From contig JAINUG010000382.1 of NCBI GenBank assembly GCA_029706075.1, forward strand, positions 1 to 64,000: a stretch of 64,000 nt of DNA, given 5' to 3'. The stretch is from Aldrovandia affinis. Lineage: Eukaryota > Chordata > Actinopteri > Notacanthiformes > Halosauridae. Shown here piece by piece: positions 22,785 through 34,687 of this stretch; the first letter of the stretch is position 1, and every line of letters starts with the position of its first letter. The notes under the pieces were generated by a model. The model searched no databases and was not told the DNA's origin. It worked only from the letters and a program-made list of their open reading frames with translations. The position numbers were made by a program, and so were the translations under genes.

Positions 22785-22988
22785 ATGAATTGGTGAAAGC
22801 TGGTATAAAAGCAACGCCCAAATCATTCCCATGCTCCCGGTCCTATCAAGATCCAACCAGCTGAAACAGTCACCACCACAGCCCCCTCCTCGGCATGTAC
22901 GGAAAGTACCACCAAAGACACGTCCAAAAGTACCACCAAGGACACGTCCCCCTGTGCACAACAACGTGATCGTGTAGCTGTTTCATTA

Positions 22989-25900
22989 GTGGACCAGGCA
23001 ATTCCTGTTTTGATTACTACTAGGCTAAGTAATCACTACTCATCATGTTTTCTAACGGCTAGTAGGTCAAATTTAGCTTCCATTCCTTCAGCAAAGAATG
23101 CTTGTATAAGGTCTTCTACTGTAAATAATGCTATGAAGAGTTCAGTTAAGAGTAACTTAATTGCCATTAAGACGGTGGCGCCGACCTCCATGTGTAAAAA
23201 TGTTAAACTTAATATGGCTCTTCTAAACATCAGGTCGCTGACAGATAAGAAGACATTTTACATTAATGATTTTATCCTTGAACATAAACTAGACTTCATC
23301 TTAATGACAGAAACCTGGCTGTCAGCTGGTTCAGCTGAGCTCATTGAAGCCTCCCCTCCCAACTATAACTTCCTGCAGGCTGTTAGGGAAGGAAAGAGGG
23401 GTGGTGGTATTGCCTCAATTTTTTCGGATGGTTTTAACTGTACAGCAGTCTCCTTCGGCAATTTCCAAAGCTTTGAATATCTAGCTATATCTCTCAGATC
23501 AAAATCACCCACCCTTGTTATTACTCTCTATCGCCCTCCTAGACATTGCCCCAGCTTCCTACCTGAATTTGCTGAATTCATGTCCATTATTCTGATTAAC
23601 TATGACCGTGTTCTCTTAACTGGTGATTTTAATTTACACATAGACAATGTCACTGACTCCAGGGCCGCTGATTTTATTAATCTCTTAAATAGCCTAAATC
23701 TGGTTCAGCATGTCTCTAGTCCCACACATAACCGTGGCCATACTCTGGACCTAGTTATCTCAAAGGGTCTGGATGTTGATATTTCTTCTATTTTAAATGT
23801 AATTGTCTCGGATCACTGTTGCATTCTTTTTCAGTATCAGTTTAGAGGCCACCGCCAAGGAAGTGCCAGCTCGCTTCGTAAAGAAGCGCTACATCGATGA
23901 CACAATAACTGCACGTTTCTACACTCTGATGGGTTCTTTAGCTGTAACTACTTCTAACTCATCTGTTTGTGATCTTGCTAAAAACTTTAATGAAAAACTA
24001 AGAAAGGCCATAGATTCGGTAGCTAGAATTAAAGTAAAAAAACTCTCTTGTAACCAAATTCTACCGTGGAAAAACAGCACTACCTCTCAGCTGAAAAGAA
24101 ACTGTCGTCAAGCTGAACGACTATGGCGCAAAACTAAACTCCAGGTTCACCACGATATTTATAAGGAGCGTGTTGCTGGGTACAACAAAGCTATGCGGAA
24201 AGAGAGACAAGCCCACTTCTCTCAAATAATCTCTAATAATACTAACAATCCTAGAGTACTGTTCGCAACCATCGATACCTTGCTGAATCCTGCACCCACT
24301 GCCGGTATCACTAGCCAAGACTCCTCCAAAAATGTGAAGAATTTGCATCCTTCTTTTTAGACAAGATCATAAAAATACGCGATGGTATAGTGAATCTTAG
24401 TGGAAATCCCACACTGGACCTTCCGATTGACTCTCCCACTGCATGTCTGAGCACTTTCACTGAGATAAGTGAAACGACACTCCGGGACATTGTCTCAAAA
24501 ATGAAACCATCCACATGCTCTTTAGATCCCATTCCAACTAAATTATTCAAAGATGCTTTCGATTGTCTAAGTTTAGAGACTTTTAATATTGTTAATTCAT
24601 CGTTAACGATGGGTATTTTCCCAGATGTCTTTAAGACCGCCCTAGTAAAACCTCTACTCAAGAAATCAAATTTAGATACTTCCAGTCTAAACAATTACAG
24701 ACCCATATCCAACCTGCCATTTTTAAGCAAAATTATAGAAAAAGTAGTTTTTCAACAAATAAACTCATATCTTGTTCAAAACAATATCCTGGAAAACTTC
24801 CAGTCAGGGTTCCGCGCCAATCATAGCACTGAAACAGCATTACTTAAAGTAGCAAATGATTTACGGCTAAGTGCCGATAGAAACAACATTTCAGTTCTTA
24901 TTTTACTTGATTTCAGTGCAGCCTTCGACACCATAGACCATAATATTTTAATTCACCGCCTTGAGAAGTGGGTCGGTCTCTCTGGTACTGTACTAAACTG
25001 GTTCCGTACCTATGTAACAGAAAGAAAGTTTTTGTGCAACTTGGTGACAATGTTTCTAAGCATAGAGATGCTAGCTGTGGCATAGCGCAGGGGAGTATTT
25101 TAGGACCACTTTTATTTTTATTATACATGCTTCCCTTAGGCAAGGTCATCCAGAGTCACAATGTAAATTTCCACTGTTATGCTGACGATACACAGCTGTA
25201 TGTCTCCGTTGAGCCAGATGACCCAAATGCTATGAGCGTTCTTACAGCCTGCCTAGACGATATAAATAAATGGATGGGCAAGAACTTGCTGAAACTAAAT
25301 GAAGAAAAGACAGAGGTACTATTAGTGGGCCCTAAGTCAAAAGAGACCGGCTGCTTACAAAGCTAGGAAGCCTGGCCAAACAGACAAAATCTGAGGTCAG
25401 AAACTTGGGAATCATCTTTGATGCTGACCTCAATTTTAAATCCCATATAGATAAGGTGACCAAGACGGCATTCTTTCACCTTAGAAACATTGCCAAAGTA
25501 AAACCCTTTTTAACTCTCCAAGATGCTGAAAGATTGGTACATGCTTTTATTTTTAGCCGCTTAGACTACTGTAATGCACTTTTACTGGCCTGCCTAAGAA
25601 GTCTATTAATAGACTCCAAATTATTCAGAATGCTGCTGCCAGAGTCCTAACGAAAACCAAAAAGGGAACACATTACACCAGTCCTTGCTGCTTTGCACTG
25701 GCTCCCAGTCTCTTTTAGAATTGATTTTAAAGTCCTACTACTTGTTTATAAGGCTTTAAATGGCCTAGCACCTTTTTATATTAAAGATATGTTATCACCA
25801 TATGTACCAACTCGAGCACTTAGATCATCCACAGCGGACTTACTCACTGTACCTGTGGCCAAACGAAAAAGTGGTGAAAGTGCCTTCTGTTATGTTGCAC

Positions 25901-26004
25901 CAAAACTCTGGAATACTCTCCCACAAAACATTAAAACAGCAGACTCAGTTGACAATTTTAAAAAGCAGCTAAAAACCTTTCTTTTTAATTTGGCTTTTAA
26001 TTAA
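22989..26004 (+). pseudogene. LINE ORF2: endonuclease and reverse transcriptase, frameshifted
   Basis: The endonuclease reads LLNIRSLTDK, LMTETWLSAG, LLTGDFNLHID and VIVSDHCCILF at 23215-23830. The reverse transcriptase follows with STCSLDPIPTKLFK, PISNLPFLSKIIEKVV, FRANHSTETALLKVANDL, LLDFSAAFDTIDHNIL and [18 protein letters not shown], and the catalytic [10 protein letters not shown] near 25175. A C-terminal domain ends near 26004. Frame shifts near 23850, 24360, 25030, 25365 and 25650 inactivate it. Confidence 0.9.
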
Positions 26005-26066
26005 TTTATGATTGTTATGTGTATTTTCTTGATTTTTATTTTTATTATTCTTTTTTACTTTCTGTC

Positions 26067-26172
26067 TTATGCCTATGTATGTATGTATGTATGTATGTAT
26101 TTATATGTGTATATGTATATATATGCGTGTATATATGTATATGTGTGTATATATATATGTATATATATTTTT
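26067..26172. repeat. TATG/TATA microsatellite in LINE tail
   Basis: TATG and TATA repeats mix here, just before the L2-type terminal hairpin region. They give the spurious Tyr/Val-rich ORFs seen here. Confidence 0.85.
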
Positions 26173-26263
26173 ATGCCTTACTTTCCCTGTAAAGCACTTT
26201 GAGCTACTGTTTGTATGAAAGGTGCTATACAAATAAAGCTATTATTATTATTATTATTACCTA

Positions 26264-26911
26264 TAAGGCAGAGTGGTGTTTTAATCGAATAGCTAGAGTG
26301 ACGTCATTCTTTTTTAGCAAGTTAAGACAACTCCTTTTGCCCGTTCCAGCCTGAAGAATTATGGGGAATAAATCAATTCACTTAATGTACCTCTCCTTTC
26401 GCGGAAACATTGAGGGTAACTGGTATCAAGGAAGTTTAGAATTATATGCCTCCTTGCTTTTAACCCGTTATGTCTTAAAGTGTAATGTTCCAGTTTAATA
26501 TTGTTAGAACCTCCAGTTTCGTTCCACGTTTATTTCAACCTATGTGTAATGTATTAAGACACTACATTAAAATCATACTTATATTCAATTCGGTACACAC
26601 TTACATTTTTATGTTACTATTGTATCGCTGAGTTATCAGTAATCACCTCCGTCAATCTACCTTCTCATATGCACAACAACACACCATGTGCACCATAGCA
26701 TACGTGGAGGTGATTATTAACCGTAGGCATTATGTCAAAAAAATTCTGATCATTTTATATCTAATTCTCATTAATACAGTTACTTCCATAACTTCATCTT
26801 CAGTGGGTCCATTTTCAATATTCTAAAGAATAGTTAATACAATTAATTCTAACCAATCAGACCAAAACAATGATGTAACTTTTAAACTCGTGATACACTG
26901 CGTATCCTTAC
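26264..26911. repeat. MHC unit intron 1, 5' part (parallels 55336-55413, 59398-59889, 39166-39433)
   Basis: After the LINE, unit sequence resumes with AAGGCAGAGTGGTGTTTTAA. The part up to the TA at 26640-26641 is matched at 59398-59889 and the part after it at 39166-39433. A 77-bp inverted repeat (TAATCACCTCC ... GGAGGTGATTA) lies at 26640-26716. Confidence 0.8.
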
Positions 26912-26966
26912 CTGCGTATGCTGTGTTCACCAAAGAAAGAAAAGTTGCTATAACTAATAACTCCAT
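26912..26966 (-). CDS. MHC class I gene A, leader (signal peptide) exon
   Basis: The minus strand reads AGCAGAA before an ATG at 26966-26964, then MELLVIATFLSLVNTAYA plus one base, followed by a GTAAGG donor. This is a typical hydrophobic signal peptide with an AYA cleavage context. The leftover G joins GT of the alpha1 exon to give Gly, so the mature protein would begin GSHSFWYF. The exon is too short for automatic ORF calling. A damaged copy with the same length is at 39434-39488. Confidence 0.88.
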
Positions 26967-27070
26967 TTCTGCTCTCCCTTCGAAGCGATTTCCGTCACAA
27001 TGTACTAAGGCTTCCTCACAGTGTAAATGTTAACCACCGATCTATGACAATAGGCCTACAGGGGGGTTAT

Positions 27071-27103
27071 GACCAATGGGCAATGCTGTGAGGTAAGACG
27101 TCT
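27071..27103 (-). promoter_or_regulatory. Putative SXY-like class I promoter module (X2-like and Y-box)
   Basis: On the minus strand AGACGTCT (27103-27096, CRE-like, X2-type) is followed 18 bases later by ATTGG within CCCATTGGTC (27080-27071, Y-box/CCAAT-type), about 105 bases before the leader ATG. Vertebrate MHC promoters use X1-X2 and Y boxes with this sort of spacing, bound by RFX, CREB and NF-Y under NLRC5/CIITA. The X1 part is not clear. The call is inference from motif and spacing. Confidence 0.4.
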
Positions 27104-27589
27104 TATACCGGTCGCTCCCTCTGGTTGCAGTACAAGAAAGATGTTGAAAATGTGTGCCTTGTGAACTATGTTTTAAAAAAAATGGAAAACGAATAGAATT
27201 TGCATGATTCTCTCGGTTATTGGGTTCAGCTATATAGCATCATTAAACTTCTTCTATTTCTATCCCAGTACGAATACAAATGATATCCTATACATTTTCT
27301 GGGCGTATATAAGATTTTAATATAAAACTTTAAAATAAATACCACCACACTATCAATGTAAATTAACGCATTGAATCAGTATGATCAGACAATCCACGTT
27401 TAGCCTACGTAATGAACTAACCATTGCTAATTCAAATTAGTCTTAAATTTAGCGTTCTGAAAATGGTGACAGATATGCTGTATATGAATAAGCTCCAGCA
27501 ATTTAAAATGATTCAAAGTGAATAAAGTGAAAGTGAAAGTGAAATTCAAAGTGATTTGTTGTTCAAGCAAATAAAAGCTTGAGCAGGAA

Positions 27590-28350
27590 GCAGCAAAACG
27601 GATGTGGGCCAGAGATGTTATCAGTACTGCATATATAGCAGAAGTTACATTAGATCCCTACCCAGGCATTGAGATTGGGAAACTGGAGTGTATTAACCAT
27701 GCACACAAGAGAATGGGAACTGCCCTCCGTAAACTTAGTGCAGAGAAACACCTTGGGGGGAAAGGTGTAGGCAAACTGACTGCACATAAATGTAAGAGCC
27801 TGCAGAATTATTACAGGGGTGCAATTCTGGACAACCAGGGTAATGTGGAGGGAATTAAAACAGCAATCTGGGCTGGTCTTCTCCATTCAATGTCCACAGA
27901 CAAAACCCCAAATCATAACAGGTGCTTTTCATCTTGGTGCTGGTACCAGCGAGCCCTAGAAAAATGTGAGGATCCACCTAGTCATAAAACACATGCTGGC
28001 CACACATTTCTGAATCGGGAGGTTGCACAAAAATTGGTCCCTGTGTACCATAGGATGACGAACGAATGCAGCACGCATGCAGAACCCAGAATGCCAATGA
28101 GTGTCTGAACTCTGTATTCTGGTCGAGATGCCCCAAAACTGTTTTTGTGGGCAAAAGCCGCATTGATTCAGCAGCCAGTATGGCAGTAGCCACATTCAAC
28201 GAGGGTGCCACTGCTATGTCGAATGTGATGGATCGATTGTGGCTTGACAGCACATTGGTGCCACTGGAAGCAATCAGAGAGGAGGATAAGAGGCGTCTTG
28301 TAAGAGCTGATGCTGAGTCAAAAGAGTGTGCCAAGCGTAGGCGTGCATTG
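27590..28350 (+). pseudogene. Mutator-like-domain transposase remnant
   Basis: The plus strand encodes IEIGKLECINHAHKRMGTAL, then SWCWYQRALEKCEDPPSHKT. After a frame change near 28080 it reads TQNANECLNSVFWSRCPKTV and FNEGATAMSNVMD. The C-INH-KRMGT and NE-LN--W--CPKT patterns recur in a family of metazoan proteins annotated as Mutator-like transposase domain proteins. That name is recalled from family resemblance, not tested here. The N-terminal half is missing and no inverted repeats were found. Confidence 0.6.
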
Positions 28351-28359
28351 TATGTGTAT

Positions 28360-29137
28360 TTTTGTGTATTTTTTATGTGTTATCTGTACATTTAGAGATT
28401 ATATATGAATACGAAATTATTTAATGTGACATAAACAGTCACATTGATGAAAAGTACATTTTAATTGCATTAATCTATGTTTATTGTCTGCTTTCTCAAA
28501 ATGACCTGTTTCCCATGCGCCAAATCATTTTTCTCAGCCTTCAAAGGAGGCTTTTGTGATTTTTTAGATTTTAAGTGACATTTTAGCTGTAAATATATGC
28601 AAAATATGCGTTTGTCATACATGTGAAGTTTAAAAAAATGTTTTCCATTAAATAACAATATTTTGATAAAACGGTATGTCAAAGTCTGATAAATGTGTTT
28701 ATCACAATAAAATAAAATAAATCATTTTGATTGCAATCAATTTGTAAAAAAATGGATTCTCATGATATGCAAATTAGCGCATATTTAATGAGTATTTGCC
28801 TCATTTGCATATATTAAATTGTTTTTAAAAGAAACTTGTAATACAAAAAAAAATTTATATTCATGTATACTTTCAATATGTTAAGTTTCATTATGATAGG
28901 AGTAAAGGGGGGGGGGGGGAGCCTATTAGGGTCTGGCCTTAAGTCTTAAATGAGCCAGTTTAATTATCCAAGATCTGAGTTTTGGTCTATTAACGATTTA
29001 AAACTTGCAGGCCCTCCCGGTGGTCAGTATTGAGGGGCTCCTGTAGACTGCAGGCCCCTGTCTGAAAAGAGGGGCTGTCCCTTAACTGTAAGTTGCTTTG
29101 ACCAGGTTGGTCAGCTGTGTCATGGTCTCTTGTTTAG
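28360..29137. other. AT-rich non-coding DNA; gnpda2 intron at right end
   Basis: Long A/T runs and a G12 tract (about 28908-28919) occur here. The last part must be intron preceding the gnpda2 exon. I looked for earlier gnpda2 exons here and saw none. Confidence 0.5.
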
Positions 29138-29312
29138 GTTATGATCTTAATCACGGGAGCACACAAAGCCTTTGCCCTCTACAAGGCCATTGAGGAAGGG
29201 GTCAACCACATGTGGACCGTCTCTGCGTTCCAGCAGCACCCCCACACCATCTTCGTGTGTGACGAGGACGCCACCCTGGAACTCCGAGTGAAGACCGTCA
29301 AGTACTTCAAAG
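29138..29312 (+). CDS. gnpda2: gnpda2 penultimate coding exon (glucosamine-6-phosphate deaminase)
   Basis: After a TTGTTTAG acceptor the exon reads [35 protein letters not shown] and [20 protein letters not shown], ending at a GTGAGG donor in phase 1. This is the conserved C-terminal region of glucosamine-6-phosphate deaminase, the cytosolic enzyme converting glucosamine-6-phosphate to fructose-6-phosphate and ammonia. The choice of paralogue 2 rests on the GLMHVHNKLVDPL continuation and on the convergent neighbour guf1, a pairing I recall for GNPDA2/GUF1 on human chromosome 4. All upstream exons, including the catalytic region, are absent from the window. Confidence 0.88.
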
Positions 29313-29689
29313 GTGAGGCAGCTGTCGGAGGTTGTCCTCGGACCGTGCAAGCGTTGTCCACGTAGTCTGCATTTCAAGTTTAAAACGCACTTGCTTGTTA
29401 AGCGCCTATTCCAGGTAAATGCTAATCCTCAACCTTGCAATGCTAGTCGTGGGGCTGAACCTTAACATCAAGCAGCACCTATGTGCAGGCATTGTTTCTT
29501 CTATTTGTTTTTCACCCATTGTGAATGCAGAGGTCACCTAAATACAACAAAAACACTGTGTACAGTGTAGAACAGAAGAGCCCAGAATGATTGAATGCAA
29601 CGCTCAAAATGCACTGTAGCCAGACAGAACAGTGGCCTTAGTCTGAAGCTCTTATCCAGTGTTTTATTCAGCATTTTTTGTAACAATTT

Positions 29690-30062
29690 TTTTTATAAAT
29701 TTGTTTCTGATTTTATCACGTTTTCTCCCAATTTGGTAGCCAATTAGACCCGCTATTTTACGTCAATCCCCCCCTAGTAATGTGAGTTCGCTGCCGTAGT
29801 CCTGCGACCGGTAGTGACGAATGCGAAGTGACGCCTCTTCCGAGACGTCACTCGCCAAGCCGTCGACAGTAACCCGGTACTACAGGGCCACTCTTATACG
29901 CAGCGAACGTCACGTCGGCTTCCCTCCCCCCTCCCTGGGGCGGACAGCCAATCGCCGCCCCCTGGTGGCACTCCCGGCCAGAGCCGACACTTGGCGAGAC
30001 GGGGAATTGAACCTCCGTGGCCAGTGTCGGACGTTGTAACCACTGGACCACGCGGGATGCCC
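29690..30062 (-). mobile_element. tRNA-derived SINE in gnpda2 intron
   Basis: Read on the minus strand, the head has a Pol III box A (TGGTCCAGTGGTTA, 30050-30037) and box B (GGTTCAATTCCCC, 30013-30001), followed by a GC-rich body and an AT-rich tail. Its length of about 370 bp and the lack of a foldable acceptor stem rule out an ordinary tRNA gene. Confidence 0.75.
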
Positions 30063-30201
30063 TTATTCAGCATTTTGAGGGTTCCAAACACTTCATGATC
30101 TAAGCTCAAGCACCCTTTTCCTTCCTGATTTAAGGTGTGGAGATTTGGTTCTTTCTCTTGTAGTCACACACCTTAGTCACAGGATGCTGTTGTTCTTCTA
30201 G

Positions 30202-30257
30202 GGCTGATGCATGTGCACAACAAACTGGTGGATCCCCTGCACACCATTAAGGAGTAG
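30202..30257 (+). CDS. gnpda2: gnpda2 terminal coding exon
   Basis: CTTCTAG precedes an exon that completes the Gly codon and reads LMHVHNKLVDPLHTIKE before TAG at 30255-30257. The 889-bp intron between it and the preceding exon contains a tRNA-derived SINE. Splice phase (1) matches, so the two exons belong together and this is not a processed copy. Confidence 0.88.
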
Positions 30258-32224
30258 AAGCGTTCAAAACAACAAGAAGCACAGAGGAACTGGAACTAAC
30301 CTTGGCGGTAACAAAGCGATGGAACCGGAGGATGTTTTTGTAGAATGGTTTATTCACACTCTGAAAGATTAACGGTGAATTGGTTAAAATAACTGTATCG
30401 AGTAAACTCATTAAGGTCAGGAGCATATTTTTATTTTGTTTTGTCTGTACTGCAGATCTACCCAAATTGGTTGAAGGGATCCTGTTTAATATATGGTTTG
30501 AATTTTTCATTTCAAGTATGAATGCCGCCCCCCCCATCCAAAGCACTACAACTCTTAATTTCTTTGTGAAAATAATGACTTGCTACCAAGTTGGACTTTC
30601 TCTCCTTTTCAAGCATGAAAATGAATACCATTGAATTATGTTATTTCATGTTGAGTTCTTAAAAACAAAGTCCATTGGTAATGTTGCTAGAATTTGATAA
30701 CGCAAAAACATAGGCTGCGCTTGGCCGTCTACTTGCAGTAGAATCGAGATAGCAGAATCTTTCAAGACGTGGAAAGTATTTCACTGCCCACGTTAAGAGC
30801 AACCTTACGATGGAAAAAGTAAATGTATTGTAGTCAGCCAGGTGAAAGCATGAGTAAAGCTGCACACATCACTCATCATTTGCTGTGTGAAAGTATTGCC
30901 ATCACTTTGGTTGCACCAAATTATTCTCACGGAAGCTCTTTCTCTGATCGCTACCGATTTATTGTGTCCGTTTAGCGATAGCTTAATTAAATGTTGCCTA
31001 CTGCTTAAGCTCTACTTCATGAGAATTAACAAGTGTCAAACTTGGGATTTTTCTTCAGTTTTTTAATTTTTCAATTGCTGATTGTGATCTCGATTGAATA
31101 TTCAGCAAATATTTTGAATAATCAGATAGGCTTTCCCGTTGTGAAATGTTTGTTTAAGGTTCTGTTTAAGTTTTATATTCCACTATAAAACTATTATAGT
31201 GGGAATATCTCTTCCGTGTTTGAGACCAGTAAGGTGGAGAGCGTAGAGGAATGGCCAATCCTTTATTCACCCTGTTCCCTTTCATCTCAGGACTGACGTA
31301 TTGTGTCAGATTCTAGAGACACTCAAGGTCAATGTGTAGCGTGTCACGAACCAAACACAGGTCAGGAAGACTCGAGCGGCCAGCTTGCTGGTATCATTAC
31401 AGAGCTCTGTACGTCATCTGTTCAGTACCGTTTTTTTTATTGTGAGTCTAGTGATACAGTGGGTTTACAGGGCATGTCACTCTGTTTACTTTGTTTTTGA
31501 GGGAATTTTTAACATGAAATGCCCATATAATGGCAGGATACAAACATTAAAAGGGACCTAGGCTGCCTGTCACTGCCGGTTTCCCGACTACCACAGTGAG
31601 CTTTCAATAGGGAGGGAGGGGGAGGGGATAATTGGACCTAGGACTGTAAAAAAAGAAAACACTCAACCCTTGACATTAAAATGTTAAAATTATTGAAATG
31701 TTTACTATAATTGAAACTATTATAGTGGAAATTTATTTTAAAATGAAACCCAGTCAACAAGGTTGGACATATAAGTTGATGACCCTCACCGACTATTGTC
31801 AAGCGGCAAGCATGTTCAAACCAGACGTAGTGCTTTGGTTTGTTTTTCAGAAAGTAACTGGATGCTCTTTAAGGTGTTCTGCTTGTTGTATTCCTGGTGA
31901 GGCCTGATAAATGAACCATGTCTTGTTACTGCATTCTTTGCACATTACCCACCTTGTACTGTAGAATCCAGGACCAAGCAAACTGAAGCAAGGAGTCACG
32001 GTACTTTGTACATGGCCATGAACCACTCTCTCTACTGATTGCTCCACATACCCAGTGTGAAACTTGTGGACCAATCGAAACAAGTATGCTATGTGTAGGA
32101 AGAGAAAGACAACACAGTCCATCTCTGGCGCTCCCACTTGATGGCTGTCGTCCATGCCATAGACTTAGACATGGTCCTGCTACTGTACCCATAAATGTAG
32201 CCTTTAGCTTTCTCACTTTATTTA
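30258..32224. other. gnpda2 3' UTR and intergenic DNA
   Basis: Unique-looking AT-rich sequence between the convergent gnpda2 and guf1 ends. I see no further exon or intact repeat. Confidence 0.5.
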
Positions 32225-32229
32225 TACTC

Positions 32230-34682
32230 TGTAATGGTTGGTGGTGATAGGCGCCACTCGCAGAACCCTAGGGGATCAAAAAGTTAGACGGAACCCGTCT
32301 AACCACTAGCTCTGTAAAACAGAGAATAGGGAAGATAATTAGGGATGAACGTAAACCACACCCACCGGGTGGTAACTCCAAGTGTCTGAAAACGAAAAGG
32401 CACTGATAGCCAAACGAACAAGTTAGTAACCTGACTCAAAGCCCCGCCTAGCGGGCAAGGTTCTTTATAATAGTTACAACTCAAAGTTCGTAAAATAAAG
32501 ACACGAGTATCCCAAAATAAAGGCTAGGAGAGCCGAGAGAACATGGTTGAAACCCAGAAACAGCCCAACAGGCTGAACAACCAGAACCCGAACTAAAAAG
32601 CGCTTAATAGCGAGCAGGGTTTTTACATTGGGTACAATAAACATGTTACACAGTTTGCATAATACCTAAAAGTTCGAGCGTCCGAAAACGAAAAAAAGCC
32701 AGGAGAGCCACAGAACCACATTGCAACCCGAAACAGTCCAGTGACTGAACAAAGCGAAACCCAACAGAAAGCCCATAACAAATGAGCAAGGTTTCTAATA
32801 AGGGTACAATTTAAATAAGTATTATGTAAATACCGAACCAATAATACTGAACATCCCACAATGTGAAAGGCTAGGGGAAGCCAACAGAACCAGGTTATCA
32901 CCTGAAAACAGTCTAGACGACTGAACCCACGAAAACAAAATGAAAACGCTTAATAGCGAGCAAAGGGTTTTTTAGAAAGAAACAAGTAAATGAATTATTA
33001 TGACTGGACATAACCAAAAGTACTGAGCGTCCGGAACGCGGAAGAGCTAGGAGAGCCCACAAGATCACATGGTAAAACCTGACCCACTAGTTCTGAGCGT
33101 CCGAAAACTAGAAACGGTTAGGGGACGGCAGAACAGCAGGACGACTGGACCCAAATCCGACATCCTCGACAGACAGCAGGGCCCACAAGTTGACCTGCTA
33201 TCTGGCATCCATAAAAAACTGCAAAGCCACCAAAACAACATTGAAACCCGAAGACAGCCTCAGCGACCAGGAGGGTACAATTTACACACGAGAGAAGTAC
33301 AATAGTGGGTACAATTAAATGGTGGCGAAAAGGTCTGAGCGTATGGAAACGCCAGAGCCTAAGAGACAGTTAGGGGGATGACAGACAGCAGGAACAACAA
33401 GACCCACATCTGACGTCCGCCAAAACTCGAAACGGTTAGGGGGACCGACAGAACCACAGAGTAAAACCTATACCAGGAGATCTGCTGAACAAGAATGAAA
33501 CCAAAATAAAAGCGCATTTTTAGCGAACAAGGTTTCTAATACGTAAGTGACAAAGAATTTGGTTATCAAAAGTTCTGAGCGTATGTAAACGCAGGGGGCT
33601 AGGAGAACCGCCAGAACAATAAGTAACCCGTAAACAGCCTATCAGACTGAACAAATGAAACTGTGAAACACTCCTAACCACAGTGAGTTTCAAATGTAAG
33701 AAATAAGGTTAGGAAATAGAACCCATAAACAGCCTAGACGACTGAACAAATGAAACTAGAGGAACACTCCTAACCACGAGTGAGTTTCAAATGTAGGCAC
33801 TAAAGGTTATGAATTAGAACGCATAAACAGCCTAGACGACTGAACAAATGAAACTAGAGGAACACTCCTAACCACGAGTGAGTTTCAAATGTAGGAACTA
33901 ATGGTTATTAAATGGAACAGAGCGTAAGAAAACGCAGGAGGCTAGCAAAGCCGCCAGGACAAAATTGAAAACCCAAAAACAACCTCAGCGACCCAACAAA
34001 GAAACTTAACCAATCGCTCCTACACGAGCGAAGTTTCAAATGCGGGTACAATTTACACGAGAGAAGTTTCAAATGTGGGTACAATTAAATGGTTAATGAA
34101 CCGACCTTAACTCAAAACTCTTTATGTCCAAAACGTGAAAGGCAGTTAGCCAAAAGAACCAGTAGTAACCCACGAACCAGTCGACCCGGCTGGATAAAAC
34201 GAAACCCAAAGAAAAGCGCATTTTAGCGAACAAGGTTTCTTAAAGCAGGAAACTAAAATGAGTTCTTTCGTTAGGACCAGAGTACTCCCCAAAACGTAAA
34301 CGGCTAGAAGAGCCAAAAGAACAAGTTAGAACCCCAAAGCAGTCGAACAGACTGACGAACGGAAACCAACCGAAAACCCCCATATAGAGAGAAAGGTTTC
34401 CTTAAAAGGTACAACTAACTAAGTTCTTGCGTTTTTGAAAGGGATAGAAATGGAGATAGTCGTTTCTAAAGAAAAGTCTTGTGTAGTCTTTGAGAACGTC
34501 TTGAAAAGACATTCTTACCTTACGGCTAAAAATCGTAAAGATGGCTTACGATTTCGCCCCGAATGAAGTTAGGTGCGGGTATTTATAGGGAAGAGATAAT
34601 TGGTCATTCAAGCCAGCTGAGCGCCTTAAGGAAAAAGGCGCACACCGCCATCTGGTGGTGAATCTGGGGAACAACCGTGACA
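32230..34682 (-). mobile_element. 2.45-kb solo-LTR-like element with internal tandem array
   Basis: The ends are TG...CA (TGTAATGGTTGG ... CAACCGTGACA) flanked by TACTC at 32225-32229 and 34683-34687, a 5-bp TSD. Read on the minus strand it starts TGTCACGGTTG, like many fish LTRs, and has a CTATAAATACC box near 34585. Most of the interior (about 32350-34420) is a degenerate tandem array of about 100-150-bp units with CTGAGCGTC..AAAACG, GACTGAACAAA and AAAGCGC..TAGCGA words. No coding region is present. Confidence 0.75.
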
Positions 34683-34687
34683 TACTC

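Larger units (their letters stand above)
20833..26258 (+). mobile_element. L2-like LINE, near full length, TSD ACCTA
   Basis: It carries a 5' untranslated region, ORF1 (21519-22784), ORF2 (about 22989-26004) and a 3' tail with TGTAAAGCACTTTGAGC, AATAAAGCTATTATT and a TTA-repeat end. ACCTA at 20828-20832 recurs at 26259-26263. It inserted at the right end of the 1.16-kb TIR element inside gene A intron 1 and is absent from gene B. Confidence 0.9.
1916..26966 (-). other. MHC class I gene A locus (five exons)
   Basis: Exon order on the minus strand is leader 26966-26912, alpha1 19165-18908, alpha2 18263-17994, alpha3 17602-17312 and TM/tail 2145-1916. All introns are phase 1 up to the TM exon, the usual class I arrangement. 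Every exon is open and every visible splice site is GT-AG. Introns 1 (7.7 kb) and 4 (15.2 kb) are swollen by transposons, whereas the equivalent gene B alpha3-TM intron is 160 bp. The product should be a type I membrane glycoprotein at the cell surface, probably non-classical. Whether it is transcribed across a 15-kb transposon-filled intron is unknown. Confidence 0.85.

Noticed and set aside
22352..22821. Minus-strand ORFs opposite LINE ORF1
   Set aside because: Mirror of the Pro/Ser-rich ORF1 tail, with no motifs of their own.
29990..30062. tRNA gene candidate (box A and box B on minus strand)
   Set aside because: The head continues into a body of about 300 bp and no paired acceptor stem is visible; it is a tRNA-derived SINE.
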